Assembly (NCBI RefSeq): GCF_021654135.1
Contig: NZ_JAKGSD010000002.1
Span: 62,001 to 126,000, forward strand
Source: Amycolatopsis tucumanensis
Lineage (GTDB): Bacteria; Actinomycetota; Actinomycetes; Mycobacteriales; Pseudonocardiaceae
DNA: 64,000 nucleotides
Reading direction: 5' to 3'
This document shows positions 32,692 to 42,071 of the stretch, piece after piece. The notes beneath the pieces are model-generated. The model did not search any database. It saw only the letters and a program-made list of their open reading frames with translations, and had not been told where the DNA came from. Both the position numbers and the translations under genes were made by a program. The number at the start of each line of letters is the position of its first letter. Position 1 is the first letter of the stretch.

Positions 32692-34323
32692 GTGCGGAAA
32701 AGACTCAAGTGGCTCGGTGTGGCGGTCGCCCTGGCGGTGACCGCGACGTCGGTCGTCGCAGGCACACTCGCGACGGCGAACACCGGGCGACCGGTGCCGC
32801 GTTCACTCGTCGTCCAGACGGACGCGGGCACGGTCGAAGGGAAGACCACCGGCGCGGTGGACTCGTTCCTGGGCGTTCCGTTCGCCGCGCCGCCGGTGGA
32901 CGGCCTCCGCTGGCAGCCACCCCAGCCGGCGCCGGCGTGGCAGGGAGTCCGGGCGGCGGCCGATCCCGGTCCGGCCTGTCCGCAGGCGTCCCGCCCGAAC
33001 GTGAACGAGGACTGCCTCTACCTGAACGTCTACCGCCCGGCGCGGCCGGCCACCGAACGCCTCCCGGTGCTGCTGTGGATCCACGGCGGCGGGTTCTCGT
33101 CCGGATCCGGCGGCGACTTCGACGGCTCACTGCTGGCCGAGACGAACAACCTCGTCGTCGTGACGATCAACTACCGGCTCGGCGCGTTCGGTTTCCTGAA
33201 CCTGCCCGGCCTGAGCCAGTCCGGCGCGGGGAACTACGGCCTTCTCGACCAAGTGGCCGCGCTCAAGTGGGCCGACCGGAACATCGACCAGTTCGGCGGC
33301 GACCGCAACGAGGTGACCATCGCCGGGCTCTCCGCGGGCGGCCACTCGGTGTGCGCCCTGCTCTCCTCGCCGTTGACGCACGGCCTGGTCGACGGAGCGA
33401 TCATCCAGAGCGGCGGTTGCCCGAGCCACACTGTCGCCGAATCCCAGGCCGACAGCGCGCGTTTCGCCGATGACGCCGGCTGCGGCGCGGCCGCGGACCC
33501 GGTGGCTTGCCTGCGCGCCAAGCCGGCGGCGGAAATCCTCCAGTCGAGCGCCGGCTTCCGTGGCGGGATCCTCTCCGGTCCGCTCCCCACCGCCGGTGTC
33601 CCGGAACTGCCGATCGCTCCCCTGACCGCCATCCAGACCGGCCGCTTCGAACGGGTCCCGCTCCTCATCGGCAGCACCCGCGACGAGGTGCGGGGCTGGG
33701 CGCAGCCGTTCCGCGGCGCGACCCCCGACCAGTACCTGAAGAGCCTCGAGTACCTCTTCGGCGACCGCGCGGCGGACGTCGCCGAGCAGTACCCGCTGAG
33801 CGACTTCCCCGCGCAGGACACAGTGGCGTACGCGCTGGGTGCCGTGTGGACGGACTCCAGCGTCTTCTACGGACTCGGCGGCTGCCAGTACGCCCAGCTG
33901 GCGCAGCAGGCGTCGAAGTACCAGCCGAAGACGTTCCTGTACCGCTTCGACGGACGAAACCCCGCAGGGACCACGAATCCGACGGGCTTCGACGTCGGCG
34001 CCAGCCACGCCGCGGACCAGGCCTACCTCTGGCCCACGGCGACCAGTGTCTACGACCGCGACAAGCTCCGGCTCTCGGCTGAGATGGTCCGGTACTGGGG
34101 CGCCTTCGTCCGGCAGGGCACGCCGGACGCTGCCGGGCAAGCCGAATGGCCGAGCGTCCGGAGCGACCGGGCGATGGTCCTGCAGCCCGGCGGCAGCTCC
34201 ACGGTGACCTCGGCAACGTTCGCCGCCACCCAGCACTGCGACCTGTGGAACAGCATGAGCTACCCGTGGCTCGACACCGATCCCGACAAGCTCGCCCAGC
34301 AACTCGGGGTGGTGAGCCGCTAA
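32692..34323 (+). CDS. Secreted type-B carboxylesterase
   Basis: This 543-residue esterase has an N-terminal signal peptide (VRKRLKWLGVAVALAVTATS and beyond). The type-B signature NEDCLYLNVYRPA lies near residue 105, the oxyanion loop WIHGGGFSSGS near 127, the nucleophile Ser in AGLSAGGHS near 210, and the His in GASHAADQAYLW near 445. The usual Glu before the nucleophile (GESAGG) is Leu here. The GTG has AGGAGG four bases upstream. With two regulon operators ahead, it may release an aromatic acid from an ester outside the cell for import by the MHS carriers. Confidence 0.9.
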   Translation: MRKRLKWLGVAVALAVTATSVVAGTLATANTGRPVPRSLVVQTDAGTVEGKTTGAVDSFLGVPFAAPPVDGLRWQPPQPAPAWQGVRAAADPGPACPQASRPNVNEDCLYLNVYRPARPATERLPVLLWIHGGGFSSGSGGDFDGSLLAETNNLVVVTINYRLGAFGFLNLPGLSQSGAGNYGLLDQVAALKWADRNIDQFGGDRNEVTIAGLSAGGHSVCALLSSPLTHGLVDGAIIQSGGCPSHTVAESQADSARFADDAGCGAAADPVACLRAKPAAEILQSSAGFRGGILSGPLPTAGVPELPIAPLTAIQTGRFERVPLLIGSTRDEVRGWAQPFRGATPDQYLKSLEYLFGDRAADVAEQYPLSDFPAQDTVAYALGAVWTDSSVFYGLGGCQYAQLAQQASKYQPKTFLYRFDGRNPAGTTNPTGFDVGASHAADQAYLWPTATSVYDRDKLRLSAEMVRYWGAFVRQGTPDAAGQAEWPSVRSDRAMVLQPGGSSTVTSATFAATQHCDLWNSMSYPWLDTDPDKLAQQLGVVSR

Positions 34324-34332
34324 CCGGGCGAC

Positions 34333-34364
34333 CGCCGGCCGGCGGGTTCGCCCCCCGGCCGGCG
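34333..34364 (+). terminator. UUCG-tetraloop hairpin
   Basis: A stem of 10 perfect pairs (34333-34342 with 34355-34364), one mismatch and three more pairs closes on the stable loop TTCG (34347-34350), 10 bp after the esterase stop. It has no T-run but is a likely terminator. Confidence 0.6.
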
Positions 34365-34456
34365 CTGTCGGGATGTCCGGTTTCTGACAGATGTCACGAC
34401 GAGGTGATGGGCAACATCGCTACCAGCGAGAACGCGGGTTGATCAGCATTGCGGAC

Positions 34457-34885
34457 ATGACGAAGCAGATCCCCCCGGCCGTGACCGTGACCGACCCCGA
34501 TGCCCGCGAGAAGCTGCACATCGCCCAGGTGCTGCTTGGCGGCTACGCGGCCGTGAGCGTGCTGACCCTGTTGGCGATCGTGGTGTTCAGCGGCAATCCC
34601 GGCATCGTCACCGACGCGGTGTGGATCCGTGGCTCGATCCTCGCCGTCGCCTCGCTCATCACCTTCGCGCTCGGTGTGTCCATGGCCAAGGGTTCCCGGA
34701 GCAGCCACCGCAGGGTGCGGATCATCGCGCTGGCCCAGGTGGTGGCCATCATCGTGATCGAGTGCGTTCCCGGCGCATTCCCGGTCTGGTTCAAGATCGA
34801 GAACGGGGTGTGCGGAACGCTGCTGATCATCGTCGTCCTGCTGACCTTCGCCCGGACCGTGCGCACCACCTTCGCGACCCGGTGA
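34457..34885 (+). CDS. Four-span membrane protein of unknown function
   Basis: This 142-residue protein has four hydrophobic segments: about residues 24-46 (AQVLLGGYAAVSVLTLLAIV), 55-75, 90-108 and 115-135. No family motif was recognised. I take the ATG at 34457, which gives MTKQIPPAVT; an upstream in-frame extension is less likely. It overlaps the histidine-kinase start by four bases (GTGA), which suggests it is an accessory to the two-component system or its target. Confidence 0.7.
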   Translation: MTKQIPPAVTVTDPDAREKLHIAQVLLGGYAAVSVLTLLAIVVFSGNPGIVTDAVWIRGSILAVASLITFALGVSMAKGSRSSHRRVRIIALAQVVAIIVIECVPGAFPVWFKIENGVCGTLLIIVVLLTFARTVRTTFATR

Positions 34886-36009
34886 TCACGACATCCGCGA
34901 ATGGCGGCCGCGCTGTCGGTACGGTCGTCGGCGTGGAGGAATCGCGCGGCAGGGACGAGTGGCGCCGGCTGCTGCTCTCGCTGGGCATGCTCTGCTATCC
35001 GTTCCTGACAGCCGTCGGGGTCGCCCAGTACACGCGCGGCCCCGGTCTCGTCGCCGGTTACCTGCTGCTGGTGGGGGTCTCCGCCTGCTACCTGGGCATC
35101 GTGGTGGCCTCGATGCGATCAGCGTCGCGGGCCTACTGGTGGTTGCTGGCGGGGATGACGGTGCTGGCGGTGCTGGTCGCGCCGCTGGCCCACGAGAACG
35201 TGCTGATCCTCGCCGCGGTGATCGTGCCGTCCGCGGCGGCGCGTGTCAGCGGCCGGACGGCGGTGGCTCTCGTGGTCCTGGGCGCCGCGGCGTGCGTCGT
35301 GGTGCCGATGGCGGTGCCCGGCTGGAGCACCGACCCGGCCGGGTACTTCGCAGTGGCCGTCGTGTTCACCGCGCTGCTGGTCCACGCCTTCAGCCGCACC
35401 GCGACGGCCAACCAGCAGCTGCGCGAGGCCAGAGCGGAAGTGGCCAGGCTGGCCTCGGAGGCCGAGCGCAACCGAATCGCCCGGGACCTGCACGACCTGC
35501 TCGGCCACTCCCTCACCGCCATCACCGTGAAGAGCGGTCTGGCCCGGCGGCTGGCCGTCGGCGCACCTCCCGCGGCGCTGGCCGAGATGGAATCGGTGGA
35601 GCAGCTGGCCCGCCGGACGCTGGCCGACGTCCGTGCCGCGGTGTCCGGATACCAGGACGTCACACTCGCCGGCGAGCTGGCCCGCGGCCGGGAACTGCTG
35701 CGGGCGGCCGGGGTCACCGCCGACCTGCCCACGGCCTACGACACGGTGCCACCGGAGCGGCAGGAACTGTTCGCCTGGGTCCTGCGGGAAGGGGTGACGA
35801 ACGTGGTGCGGCACGCACGGGCCGACCGGTGCACGGTCGAGCTGACCGCGACCTCCGTCGAGGTGCGCGACGACGGGGTCGGCGGCTCGGCCGGCGCCGG
35901 GTCCGGGCTGACCGGCCTGCGCGCCAGGGTGGCCGCGGCCGGTGGAGTGCTGACCGCAGGCCCGGCATCGCCCCGCGGGTGGTCGCTGCGGGTGGAGGCA
36001 CCGGCATGA
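34882..36009 (+). CDS. Sensor histidine kinase, HisKA_3 (DesK-like)
   Basis: This 375-residue kinase has about five membrane spans (residues 30-170), a coiled linker (NQQLREARAEVARLASEAE), the phosphotransfer motif ARDLHDLLGHSLTAITVKSG with predicted His204, and a HATPase domain (REGVTNVVRHARADRC, then DDGVGG and GLTGLRARV). The GTG at 34882 overlaps the membrane-protein stop; a GTG at 34933 is an alternative. It is coupled to the response regulator by an ATGA overlap. The signal is unknown. Confidence 0.87.
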   Translation: MITTSANGGRAVGTVVGVEESRGRDEWRRLLLSLGMLCYPFLTAVGVAQYTRGPGLVAGYLLLVGVSACYLGIVVASMRSASRAYWWLLAGMTVLAVLVAPLAHENVLILAAVIVPSAAARVSGRTAVALVVLGAAACVVVPMAVPGWSTDPAGYFAVAVVFTALLVHAFSRTATANQQLREARAEVARLASEAERNRIARDLHDLLGHSLTAITVKSGLARRLAVGAPPAALAEMESVEQLARRTLADVRAAVSGYQDVTLAGELARGRELLRAAGVTADLPTAYDTVPPERQELFAWVLREGVTNVVRHARADRCTVELTATSVEVRDDGVGGSAGAGSGLTGLRARVAAAGGVLTAGPASPRGWSLRVEAPA

Positions 36010-36614
36010 CGATCCGGCTGCTGCTGGCCGACGACCAGGAACTGATCCGGCAGGCCCTGCGCGTACTGCTCGACCTGGAGCCGGACTTCGAGGTCGTCGC
36101 CTCGGTCGGCCGCGGCGACGAGGTGACGGCCGCGGCTCTGGAACACCGGCCCGACGTCGCGCTGCTGGACATCGACATGCCCGGGCTGGACGGGCTCGCG
36201 GCAGCCGCCGTGCTCGCCGCGCAGGTACCGGGCTGCCGCGCGATCATCTTGACCACCTTCGGCCGCACCGGCTACCTGCGCCGGGCCATGGAGGCGGGCG
36301 CCGCGGGGTTCGTCGTCAAGGACGCCCCGGCCGACACGCTCGCCGACGCCATCCGGCGGGTGGCGGCCGGGGAACGGGTGGTGGATCCGGCGCTGGCCGC
36401 GGCCACCCTGGCCGCGGGCGAGTCGCCACTCACCGCCCGCGAACGTGACGTGCTCATCGCCGCCCGCTCCGGCGCCAGCGTGGCCGAGATCGCGGCCCGG
36501 CTGTACCTCGCCGAGGGCACCGTGCGGAACTATCTGTCCGCAGCCACGACCAAAACCGGCACCCGCAACCGGATGGAAGCCCTGCGGGTGGCCGACGAGC
36601 GCGGCTGGCTGTGA
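36006..36614 (+). CDS. NarL/FixJ-type response regulator
   Basis: This 202-residue protein has the receiver pocket ADDQ near residue 8, phospho-acceptor Asp55 in LLDIDMP, Lys in VVKDAPAD near 107 and a LuxR helix-turn-helix (LTARERDVLIAARSGASVAEIAARL, YLAEGTVRNYLSAA). Its C-terminus (NRMEALRVADERGWL) closely mirrors the regulator at 11663. It is the partner of the kinase just upstream. Targets are not obvious; no operator was identified. Confidence 0.9.
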   Translation: MTIRLLLADDQELIRQALRVLLDLEPDFEVVASVGRGDEVTAAALEHRPDVALLDIDMPGLDGLAAAAVLAAQVPGCRAIILTTFGRTGYLRRAMEAGAAGFVVKDAPADTLADAIRRVAAGERVVDPALAAATLAAGESPLTARERDVLIAARSGASVAEIAARLYLAEGTVRNYLSAATTKTGTRNRMEALRVADERGWL

Positions 36615-36782
36615 CCGACCTCGTCCACGTGGCCGCGTGACGGGCGGAACCGGCGATCTGCCAGTCAATGCTCGCGGTCGCCGAGGCGGTGCACGCCGTC
36701 AAGGCCGGCGGACTCGGTTCCGCACGGACCCACGGGCTCGAGCCGACGTCAGCGCGGCCGACCGAGGTACCGCGCGTTGCCC

Positions 36783-37226
36783 TTATGCGGCAACGGCCTG
36801 GCGGCCGGCCAGCCGCTGGACGTGGTCGCGGACCTGGGCGGCCTCCCACAGCGGCTCGCGTTCCGCGACGTAGCCGTCGGGGCGGACCAAGACCACCGTG
36901 TCGGGGCCGGCGCCGAACCGGTGGACGTGCACGTCGCCGGACAGTCCGGCGAAGGACGCCGTGCTGTTCCCATGGTCGCTGAACACCAGGATCGTCCAGT
37001 GCGGCCCGCGGAACAGGTCGAACGTGCTGCCGGCGAATCCCGGGCCCCGAAATTCCACGACGTAGTGGGCCCGGTCGTCCCGGCTGCCGTCGAGAGACAC
37101 GGAACTGGCCGGGTAGCCGATGGCCAGACCGATCGTGACCTCACCGCCCATCCCCGCGAGTCCCTTGTTCACGCCGTCGGCTCCGTCGGCGGCCGTGGCC
37201 ACGAAGCTGCGCATCCTCGTGGACAT
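36783..37226 (-). pseudogene. C-terminal remnant of an FAD-dependent aromatic monooxygenase
   Basis: A 147-codon frame encodes only the end of a PHBH/MhpA-type hydroxylase: the linker GLAIGYPASSVSLDG followed by the thioredoxin-like C-terminal domain (FAGSTFDLFRGPHWTILVF, then VVLVRPDGYVAEREPL). The FAD- and substrate-binding two-thirds are missing and 37227-37515 shows no trace of them. It could still be translated but should lack hydroxylase activity. It is further evidence of rearrangement among catabolic genes. Confidence 0.6.
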
Positions 37227-37515
37227 TCGGGGCGGGCGGGGCCAATCGGAGACCTCAAACGCACACTAATAAGCGATCAATGCCCGCTTTGACCCTAGCC
37301 CGGGCCGGGTGTCGGACAAGGGCGGCGCCGGCCGGTACCGCAGACGAGCGAAACACGTGGGTACGGCGACAATCCGGCGCGGAGCGGGCGGCACCACGGG
37401 CGTGCATGTGCCGAACCCCAGCCAGGCCCCGCGGGCGCGCAGCAGGTTGCGCGCCAGCGCGGCGGGATCGAGTCCAGGGCGTGGCCGAGCGCGGGAGGAC
37501 ATCGAACTGCCTGGC

Positions 37516-38091
37516 CTACTTCGGCTCCCGTCGACCATTCAACGGCAGGCCGGCCGCCGCGTAGGCTCGATCGATCATGCACTCCAGGTCGGCGGCGTCG
37601 TCGTCGCTCGTCACCCAGCGGGTGAACGCGGTACGGAACAGCGCGAGCGCAACCTCGACTTGGGCGACCGCGGTGAGCTCGTCGATACCCCGGTCGATCA
37701 GCACGCGAGCGAGAGCTTGAGCCCAGGACTGCAGCTTGAGCAGCTCACGCTCGGCGAGTTCGTGATGCGCCTTGACCACCGCCGCCCGCCGGGCGAGCCG
37801 TTCCCGCCGGGGAGTCATATCGGTGGCAAGGGCGGACAACGCGCTCCGAAGCGCCTGGCCTGGCGGCTCGGGTGGGTGCGGCAAAGCGTCGACCAGGAGG
37901 CGCACAAGCCGATCGCCATCTCCGAAGAGCACCTCCCTCTTGTCTCCGAAGTGGCGATAGAACGTCCGCTCGGTCACCCCCGCACGTTCGGCGATCGCGA
38001 CGGCGGTGGTCTCGGCGTAGCCGTCCAGCGTGAACAGCTCCAAGGCGGCCTGTTGGAGCCGCTCTCGGGACCGCTCCCGTCGATCCACCAT
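37516..38091 (-). CDS. TetR family transcriptional regulator
   Basis: This 191-residue protein has an N-terminal TetR helix-turn-helix (RERSRERLQQAALELFTLDG, then AIAERAGVTERTFYRHFGDKREVLF). Its C-terminal ligand domain is unclassified. Two palindromic sites lie 41-95 bp upstream, fitting autorepression. The adjacent rightward patatin-like gene starts 404 bp away and could share control. Confidence 0.9.
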   Translation of the reverse strand: MVDRRERSRERLQQAALELFTLDGYAETTAVAIAERAGVTERTFYRHFGDKREVLFGDGDRLVRLLVDALPHPPEPPGQALRSALSALATDMTPRRERLARRAAVVKAHHELAERELLKLQSWAQALARVLIDRGIDELTAVAQVEVALALFRTAFTRWVTSDDDAADLECMIDRAYAAAGLPLNGRREPK

Positions 38092-38131
38092 TTCGCCACC
38101 CTACCGAGGACAGGACCGACACCGACACGCC

Positions 38132-38186
38132 GATGGCAGATCCTGACATTTGGTGGTAGCGTCGTCAATGTCAGATCCTGACATTG
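38132..38186. promoter_or_regulatory. Paired palindromic operators for the adjacent TetR
   Basis: CAATGTCAG-ATC-CTGACATTG (38166-38186) is a perfect 9-3-9 palindrome. A close copy, GATGGCAGATCCTGACATT (38132-38150), lies 35 bp to the left with two changes relative to the 19-base core. Both sit directly before the TetR start at 38091. Confidence 0.75.
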
Positions 38187-38340
38187 GCGGGGTGATGTGC
38201 TGGGAGCCGAGGTCGCCGCCGTGTCGCCAGATCCGAGGACCGGCAGCCGGACCGTCGACGACGACCGCCGCGAATCGCGGGTAAGGCGCATGTCCGGCAA
38301 CGTCAACGACGACACGCTTGCTGAACTCGCGCCGCGATCA

Positions 38341-38373
38341 CCTTCGGTTCGGCGGCCTTCGCCGAACCGAAGG
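38341..38373. other. Perfect 14-bp hairpin in the patatin leader region
   Basis: CCTTCGGTTCGGCG (38341-38354) pairs completely with 38360-38373 across the loop GCCTT. It lies 122 bp before the patatin start. It may terminate or attenuate a transcript started at the TetR operators. The remainder of 38187-38494 shows no supported gene. Confidence 0.5.
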
Positions 38374-38494
38374 CCAGCGGCGACGCCGTCCTGGTAACCC
38401 GTCTCAGATCGTCGTCCGCCGACCCGCCCCAGAACAGCCTCGCCGAGCTGCCGGTTCCGTCCTGACCCGGAACGAAAGAGTAAGGAGCCTTCCC

Positions 38495-39346
38495 ATGACC
38501 CATCCGACTCAGCCTCCGTCGCGTGCTCTCGTGCTCGGCGGGGGTGGAGTGACCGGCATCGCGTGGGAGGTCGGTGTCTTGGCGGGGCTTGCTGCCAGTG
38601 GTGTCGACTGGAGCAAGGCCACTTCGGTCATCGGAACCTCGGCGGGGTCGTTCGTGGGAGCCGCGGTCGCCAGCGGCTACGACCTGGAGCGGCTCTTCGC
38701 CGCCCAACTGGTCCCGGACGAGAACGAAGTGGACGTCACGGCGTCCGAGGACACGATGCAAGCCTGGTGGGCGGCGCTCGCGGAGGGCGGCGACGATCCG
38801 CGCAAGGTCGGCGCGGCGATGGGACGGATCGCCCAGGCCGACCCCGAACCGGTGCCCGCGGCCGTCCGCCGCCGGGTCGTGGCTTCCCGTCTGGTCACAA
38901 CCAACTGGCCTACGGCACTGAAGGTCACCGCCATCGACGCCGACACCGGCGAGCTGCATCTGTTCGACCGGCACTCGGGCGTGGAACTGGCCGACGCCGT
39001 CGCCGCCAGCGGCGCGGTCCCCGGGGTCTGGCCGCTCGAACGCTTCCAGGGCCGTTCCTGGGTGGACGGCGGCATGGTCTCCACCACCAATGCGCGCCAG
39101 GCCGCCGGGCACGACAGGATCGTCATCCTGGCGCCGATGCCCGCGGGCTACGGACGCATTCCCGGCGCGGCCGCGGATGCCGAGGCCCTCGCCGAGAGCG
39201 CCGACGTCCGCCTCATCGCACCCGACGAACACAGCGTCGAGTCCATCGGCCCCAACCCCTACGACCCCCAACGCCGCCCGGCCGCGGCACAGGCGGGCCG
39301 CGCACAAGGCGAAGCTGTCGCGGACAACGTCTCGATGCTGTGGTGA
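38495..39346 (+). CDS. Patatin-like phospholipase
   Basis: This 283-residue patatin-fold hydrolase has the oxyanion loop VLGGGGVTGIAWEVG near residue 13, nucleophile Ser in GTSAGSFVGA near 48, and the catalytic Asp in SWVDGGM near 192. Members cleave acyl chains from lipids. There is no signal peptide, so it acts in the cytoplasm or at the inner membrane face. TAAGGAG lies upstream of the ATG at 38495. Confidence 0.9.
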   Translation: MTHPTQPPSRALVLGGGGVTGIAWEVGVLAGLAASGVDWSKATSVIGTSAGSFVGAAVASGYDLERLFAAQLVPDENEVDVTASEDTMQAWWAALAEGGDDPRKVGAAMGRIAQADPEPVPAAVRRRVVASRLVTTNWPTALKVTAIDADTGELHLFDRHSGVELADAVAASGAVPGVWPLERFQGRSWVDGGMVSTTNARQAAGHDRIVILAPMPAGYGRIPGAAADAEALAESADVRLIAPDEHSVESIGPNPYDPQRRPAAAQAGRAQGEAVADNVSMLW

Positions 39347-39449
39347 GTCCGCTGCGCGTAACGGCCGACGGTGCCCACGTCGGCCTCCAGGTCTGAATTG
39401 TCGGGCTGCGCTGCTCGCCGGCTGTCGGGTACCTCGCGGTCAGGCGCCG

Positions 39450-39560
39450 GAGTGCCCGGCGAAGTACCTCTCCGAGATGCCGACGCGGATCGCGCCGGTC
39501 GCCGAGTTACCGGGCAGCGCGACAGGCAAGGTGCGCACGGCTCCCTTGCGTGGTTCGGCG
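39450..39560 (+). pseudogene. C-terminal scrap of an acyl-CoA ligase
   Basis: One frame reads PAKYLSEMPTRIAPVAELPG then SATGKVRTAPLRG, which fits the last 35 residues of adenylate-forming ligases, including the catalytic-lysine motif. No start, hinge or P-loop exists nearby. The rest of 39347-39765 has no recognisable gene; long frames there are composition artefacts. Confidence 0.45.
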
Positions 39561-39765
39561 GGCGCGGGGGCGTACCGCGCACCGGGATCGAATGCCTGGA
39601 CAGCTGCCCCCGCGCGGCGCTGGTGCGGTGCACCAGCCTGGTCCGCCGCGAACTCACGATCCGTCCGCCCGCGCTGAGCCACCGATCGACCGCGGTAGCC
39701 GGCTCGGCCGACGCTGGCCGGCGCGCGGCAGCGGTTCCCGGCCGATCTCGCCTGGTGGTCCGGTG

Positions 39766-40587
39766 TCAGCGAGGGGCGTCCGGTTGGCGTTCCTTGAGCG
39801 TGGACAACAGCTTCTGCACGCTCCACATGCTGCGTTCGACGTGGGCACGCATGGCGCGTTCGGCGTCGGCGGGTTCGCGGGCCTCCACGGCCGCCAGGAT
39901 CTCGTGGTGCTCGGCGATGGTGGCGTCGTGGAAGGCGCCGCTCTCCGGGAGCAGCGCCAGCGCGGGGTGGCAGCACTGGCGTGACTCCTCGATGCCGCGC
40001 ACGAGGAACGGGTTGCCGGTGATGTGGGCCAGGACGAGGTGGAACACCGCGTCGCTGCGCATGAACGACGCGTCGTCCGGCGCGCTCTGCAGCTCGTCGT
40101 GTGCGGCCTGGAGCGTCGCGAGCTCCACAGCCGTGCGCCGCTCGCTCGCCAGCCTGGCCACGACCGGCTCCACCAGGCACCGGTACTCCATCGCCAGCCG
40201 GATCTCGTCGCGGTTGCGGACCGCCTCGGCGATCACATCCTGGAAACGCGACTCGTCCTCGCTCGCGCCGCGGACGAACGCGCCGCCGTTGCGGCCACGA
40301 CGCTGTTCGATCAGTCCCTCGGAGCGCAGCTGACGAAAGGCCAGCTGCACCGGTGTGCGGCCGACGCCGAGCATCTCGGCGAACTCGCGCTCCGAGGGCA
40401 GCGCTGAGCCCGGGGGCAGCAGCCCGAGCCGGATCTCCCGGCGCACGAGATCGGCCACGTACCGGTTGACGTCCACTTCCGGGGGCGGCAACGCGACCGC
40501 GCGGCCGGACAACCCGCTGACGCTCAGCCCCACCGGTTCAGGCAACTGCCGCGCTCCCGCATCCAGAGACACCGCACATCCGCCCAT
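39766..40587 (-). CDS. GntR/FadR-type transcriptional regulator
   Basis: This 273-residue protein has a GntR winged helix (LLPPGSALPSEREFAEMLGV, then RTPVQLAFRQLRSEGLIEQRRG) and an FCD effector domain (RDEIRLAMEYRCLVEPVVARLA, FHLVLAHITGNPFL, HHEILAAVEAREPADAERAM). It is encoded 29 bp downstream of the glutamine synthetase-like gene in the same direction and probably controls the divergent amine-degradation genes. The first 45 residues are extra; a GTG start 12 bases inside is possible. Confidence 0.88.
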   Translation of the reverse strand: MGGCAVSLDAGARQLPEPVGLSVSGLSGRAVALPPPEVDVNRYVADLVRREIRLGLLPPGSALPSEREFAEMLGVGRTPVQLAFRQLRSEGLIEQRRGRNGGAFVRGASEDESRFQDVIAEAVRNRDEIRLAMEYRCLVEPVVARLASERRTAVELATLQAAHDELQSAPDDASFMRSDAVFHLVLAHITGNPFLVRGIEESRQCCHPALALLPESGAFHDATIAEHHEILAAVEAREPADAERAMRAHVERSMWSVQKLLSTLKERQPDAPR

Positions 40588-40616
40588 GCTACAAGCACCC
40601 GGTCCCGCCCCGGGTG

Positions 40617-41924
40617 TCAGGAATACCGTTCCCGCTCCCACTCGGTGACGGCGTTCTGCCACGCGTGCAGCTCCCATTCGCGCGTGCGGAGGTAGTGCTC
40701 GCAGAACCCCGCGCCGAGCACCTTGTCCACTCCCGCGTCCCGCCGGCGGAACTCGGCGACGGCGCTGTCGAGACTGGCGGGCAGCTCCCCGTCGTGCTCG
40801 TCCAGCGACTTGCGGTCCGGAGTGGACGAACCGGTGAGTCCGATCTGGATCGAGGCGGCGATGGCCGCCAGCGTCAGGTACGGGTTGCAGTCCGCGCCGG
40901 GCCGCCGCAGTTCGAAGCGGCTGGACGTGGGCCCGCGGAGCAGGGCGCGCAGCGCGAACGACCGGTCGTCGGCACCGCAGGAGGCGCGCACCGGCGCGAA
41001 GTAGCCGGGCACGAGCCGTTTGTAGGAGTTGATGGTGGGGTTGTAGATCAGGCTCAGCGCGGGCAGGTTGGCCAGGATCCCCCACGCGACGCGGCGGTAG
41101 GTCTCGTCGTCGGGGTCCGCCGCGGCGGACCGGAGAACGTTGACGCCCGAGGAGTCCCACAGCGAGAAGTGCACGTGCGCGCTCGACCCCTCCTGGTGCG
41201 CGAACGGTTTGGCCAGGAAGCTCGCGCGCAACCCGTGGCTGCGGGCGGCCTCGGTCGCGGCGAGCCGCAGCAGCGCGGCGGTGTCGGCGGCCGCTAGGCC
41301 GTCCTGCGGGTCGACGTTGACCTCGATCAGGCCGGGCGCGCCTTCGGCGTGCACCACGGACAGGCCCAGCCGGAGGGCGTCGGCGTAGTCGCGCAACGTG
41401 CCGAGGAACCCGGCGACCTCGGACAGCGTCAGCGGGCTGTAGCTGAGCCCGGCGGTGGCCGGTTCCCACCCACCTGCCCGGAACAGCCGGAACTCGAACT
41501 CGAACGCGGCCCGCACGGCGATCCCCTGGCCGGCCAGGGCGTCCAGCGCGCGCCGCAGCACCTGGCGCGGGCTGACCTCGCACGGCAGGCCGTCGGTCTC
41601 GTGGAGATCTCCCAGCAGCAGCGCGGCATCCGGGAACCACGGCACCGGGCGCAGCGTGGCCGGGTCGGGCCGGAGCAGCAGGTCCTTCGCGCCGCCCTTC
41701 AGCCCCATGGTCGGCAGTGTGGTGATCGGCTCGTCCGTGGGGTCCACGGCGAGCAGCAGATCGGTGGTCGGCAGGCCCTCGGCCCAGGCCTGAGCGTCGA
41801 CGACCCGGGGCTCGACCATCTTGCCGCGCAGGCCGCCGTGGATGTCCGGGAAGAGCAGCAGGAGCGAGCGCACGTCGGCGGGCAGGTCGCCCACGGGGCT
41901 GGTTGCTGTCGCAGACAAGGTCAT
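40617..41924 (-). CDS. Glutamine synthetase-like gamma-glutamyl-amine ligase (PuuA/GlnA3-4 type)
   Basis: This 435-residue protein has the GS catalytic domain: EFEFRLFRAGGWEP for the metal-binding Glu, NVDPQDGLAAADTAALLRLA, KPFAHQEGSSAHVHFSLWD with the His loop, NPTINSYKRLVPGYFAP for nucleotide and glutamate binding, and FELRRPGADCNPYLTLAAI. It is not a housekeeping GS: its neighbours are a gamma-glutamyl-GABA hydrolase-like amidase, an aldehyde dehydrogenase and an aminotransferase, the Puu gene set. It would glutamylate a polyamine or alkylamine for catabolism. Confidence 0.88.
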   Translation of the reverse strand: MTLSATATSPVGDLPADVRSLLLLFPDIHGGLRGKMVEPRVVDAQAWAEGLPTTDLLLAVDPTDEPITTLPTMGLKGGAKDLLLRPDPATLRPVPWFPDAALLLGDLHETDGLPCEVSPRQVLRRALDALAGQGIAVRAAFEFEFRLFRAGGWEPATAGLSYSPLTLSEVAGFLGTLRDYADALRLGLSVVHAEGAPGLIEVNVDPQDGLAAADTAALLRLAATEAARSHGLRASFLAKPFAHQEGSSAHVHFSLWDSSGVNVLRSAAADPDDETYRRVAWGILANLPALSLIYNPTINSYKRLVPGYFAPVRASCGADDRSFALRALLRGPTSSRFELRRPGADCNPYLTLAAIAASIQIGLTGSSTPDRKSLDEHDGELPASLDSAVAEFRRRDAGVDKVLGAGFCEHYLRTREWELHAWQNAVTEWERERYS

Positions 41925-42071
41925 CCCTCGACTTCCCTAATGGATTACGGCAGGAGCCTTTTTCTAACAGAAGACCACTGATTGCCGCAAGACTGCTTGA
42001 CGCCAGCCGAGCACGTCAGATACAAAAGGATCGTTAACCGCTCCAATTAGCCGAGCATGAGGAGTGAGCCG

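Noticed and set aside
34621..34881. N-terminal extension of the second histidine kinase back to 34621
   Set aside because: This part overlaps the membrane-protein gene at 34457-34885 in another frame and is Arg-rich and hydrophilic, so the kinase starts at 34882 or 34933.
41925..42071. GntR operator in the divergent Puu promoter
   Set aside because: Only a short TTCT-AAC-AGAA inverted repeat at 41962-41972 was seen in a locally AT-rich gap, too weak to annotate.
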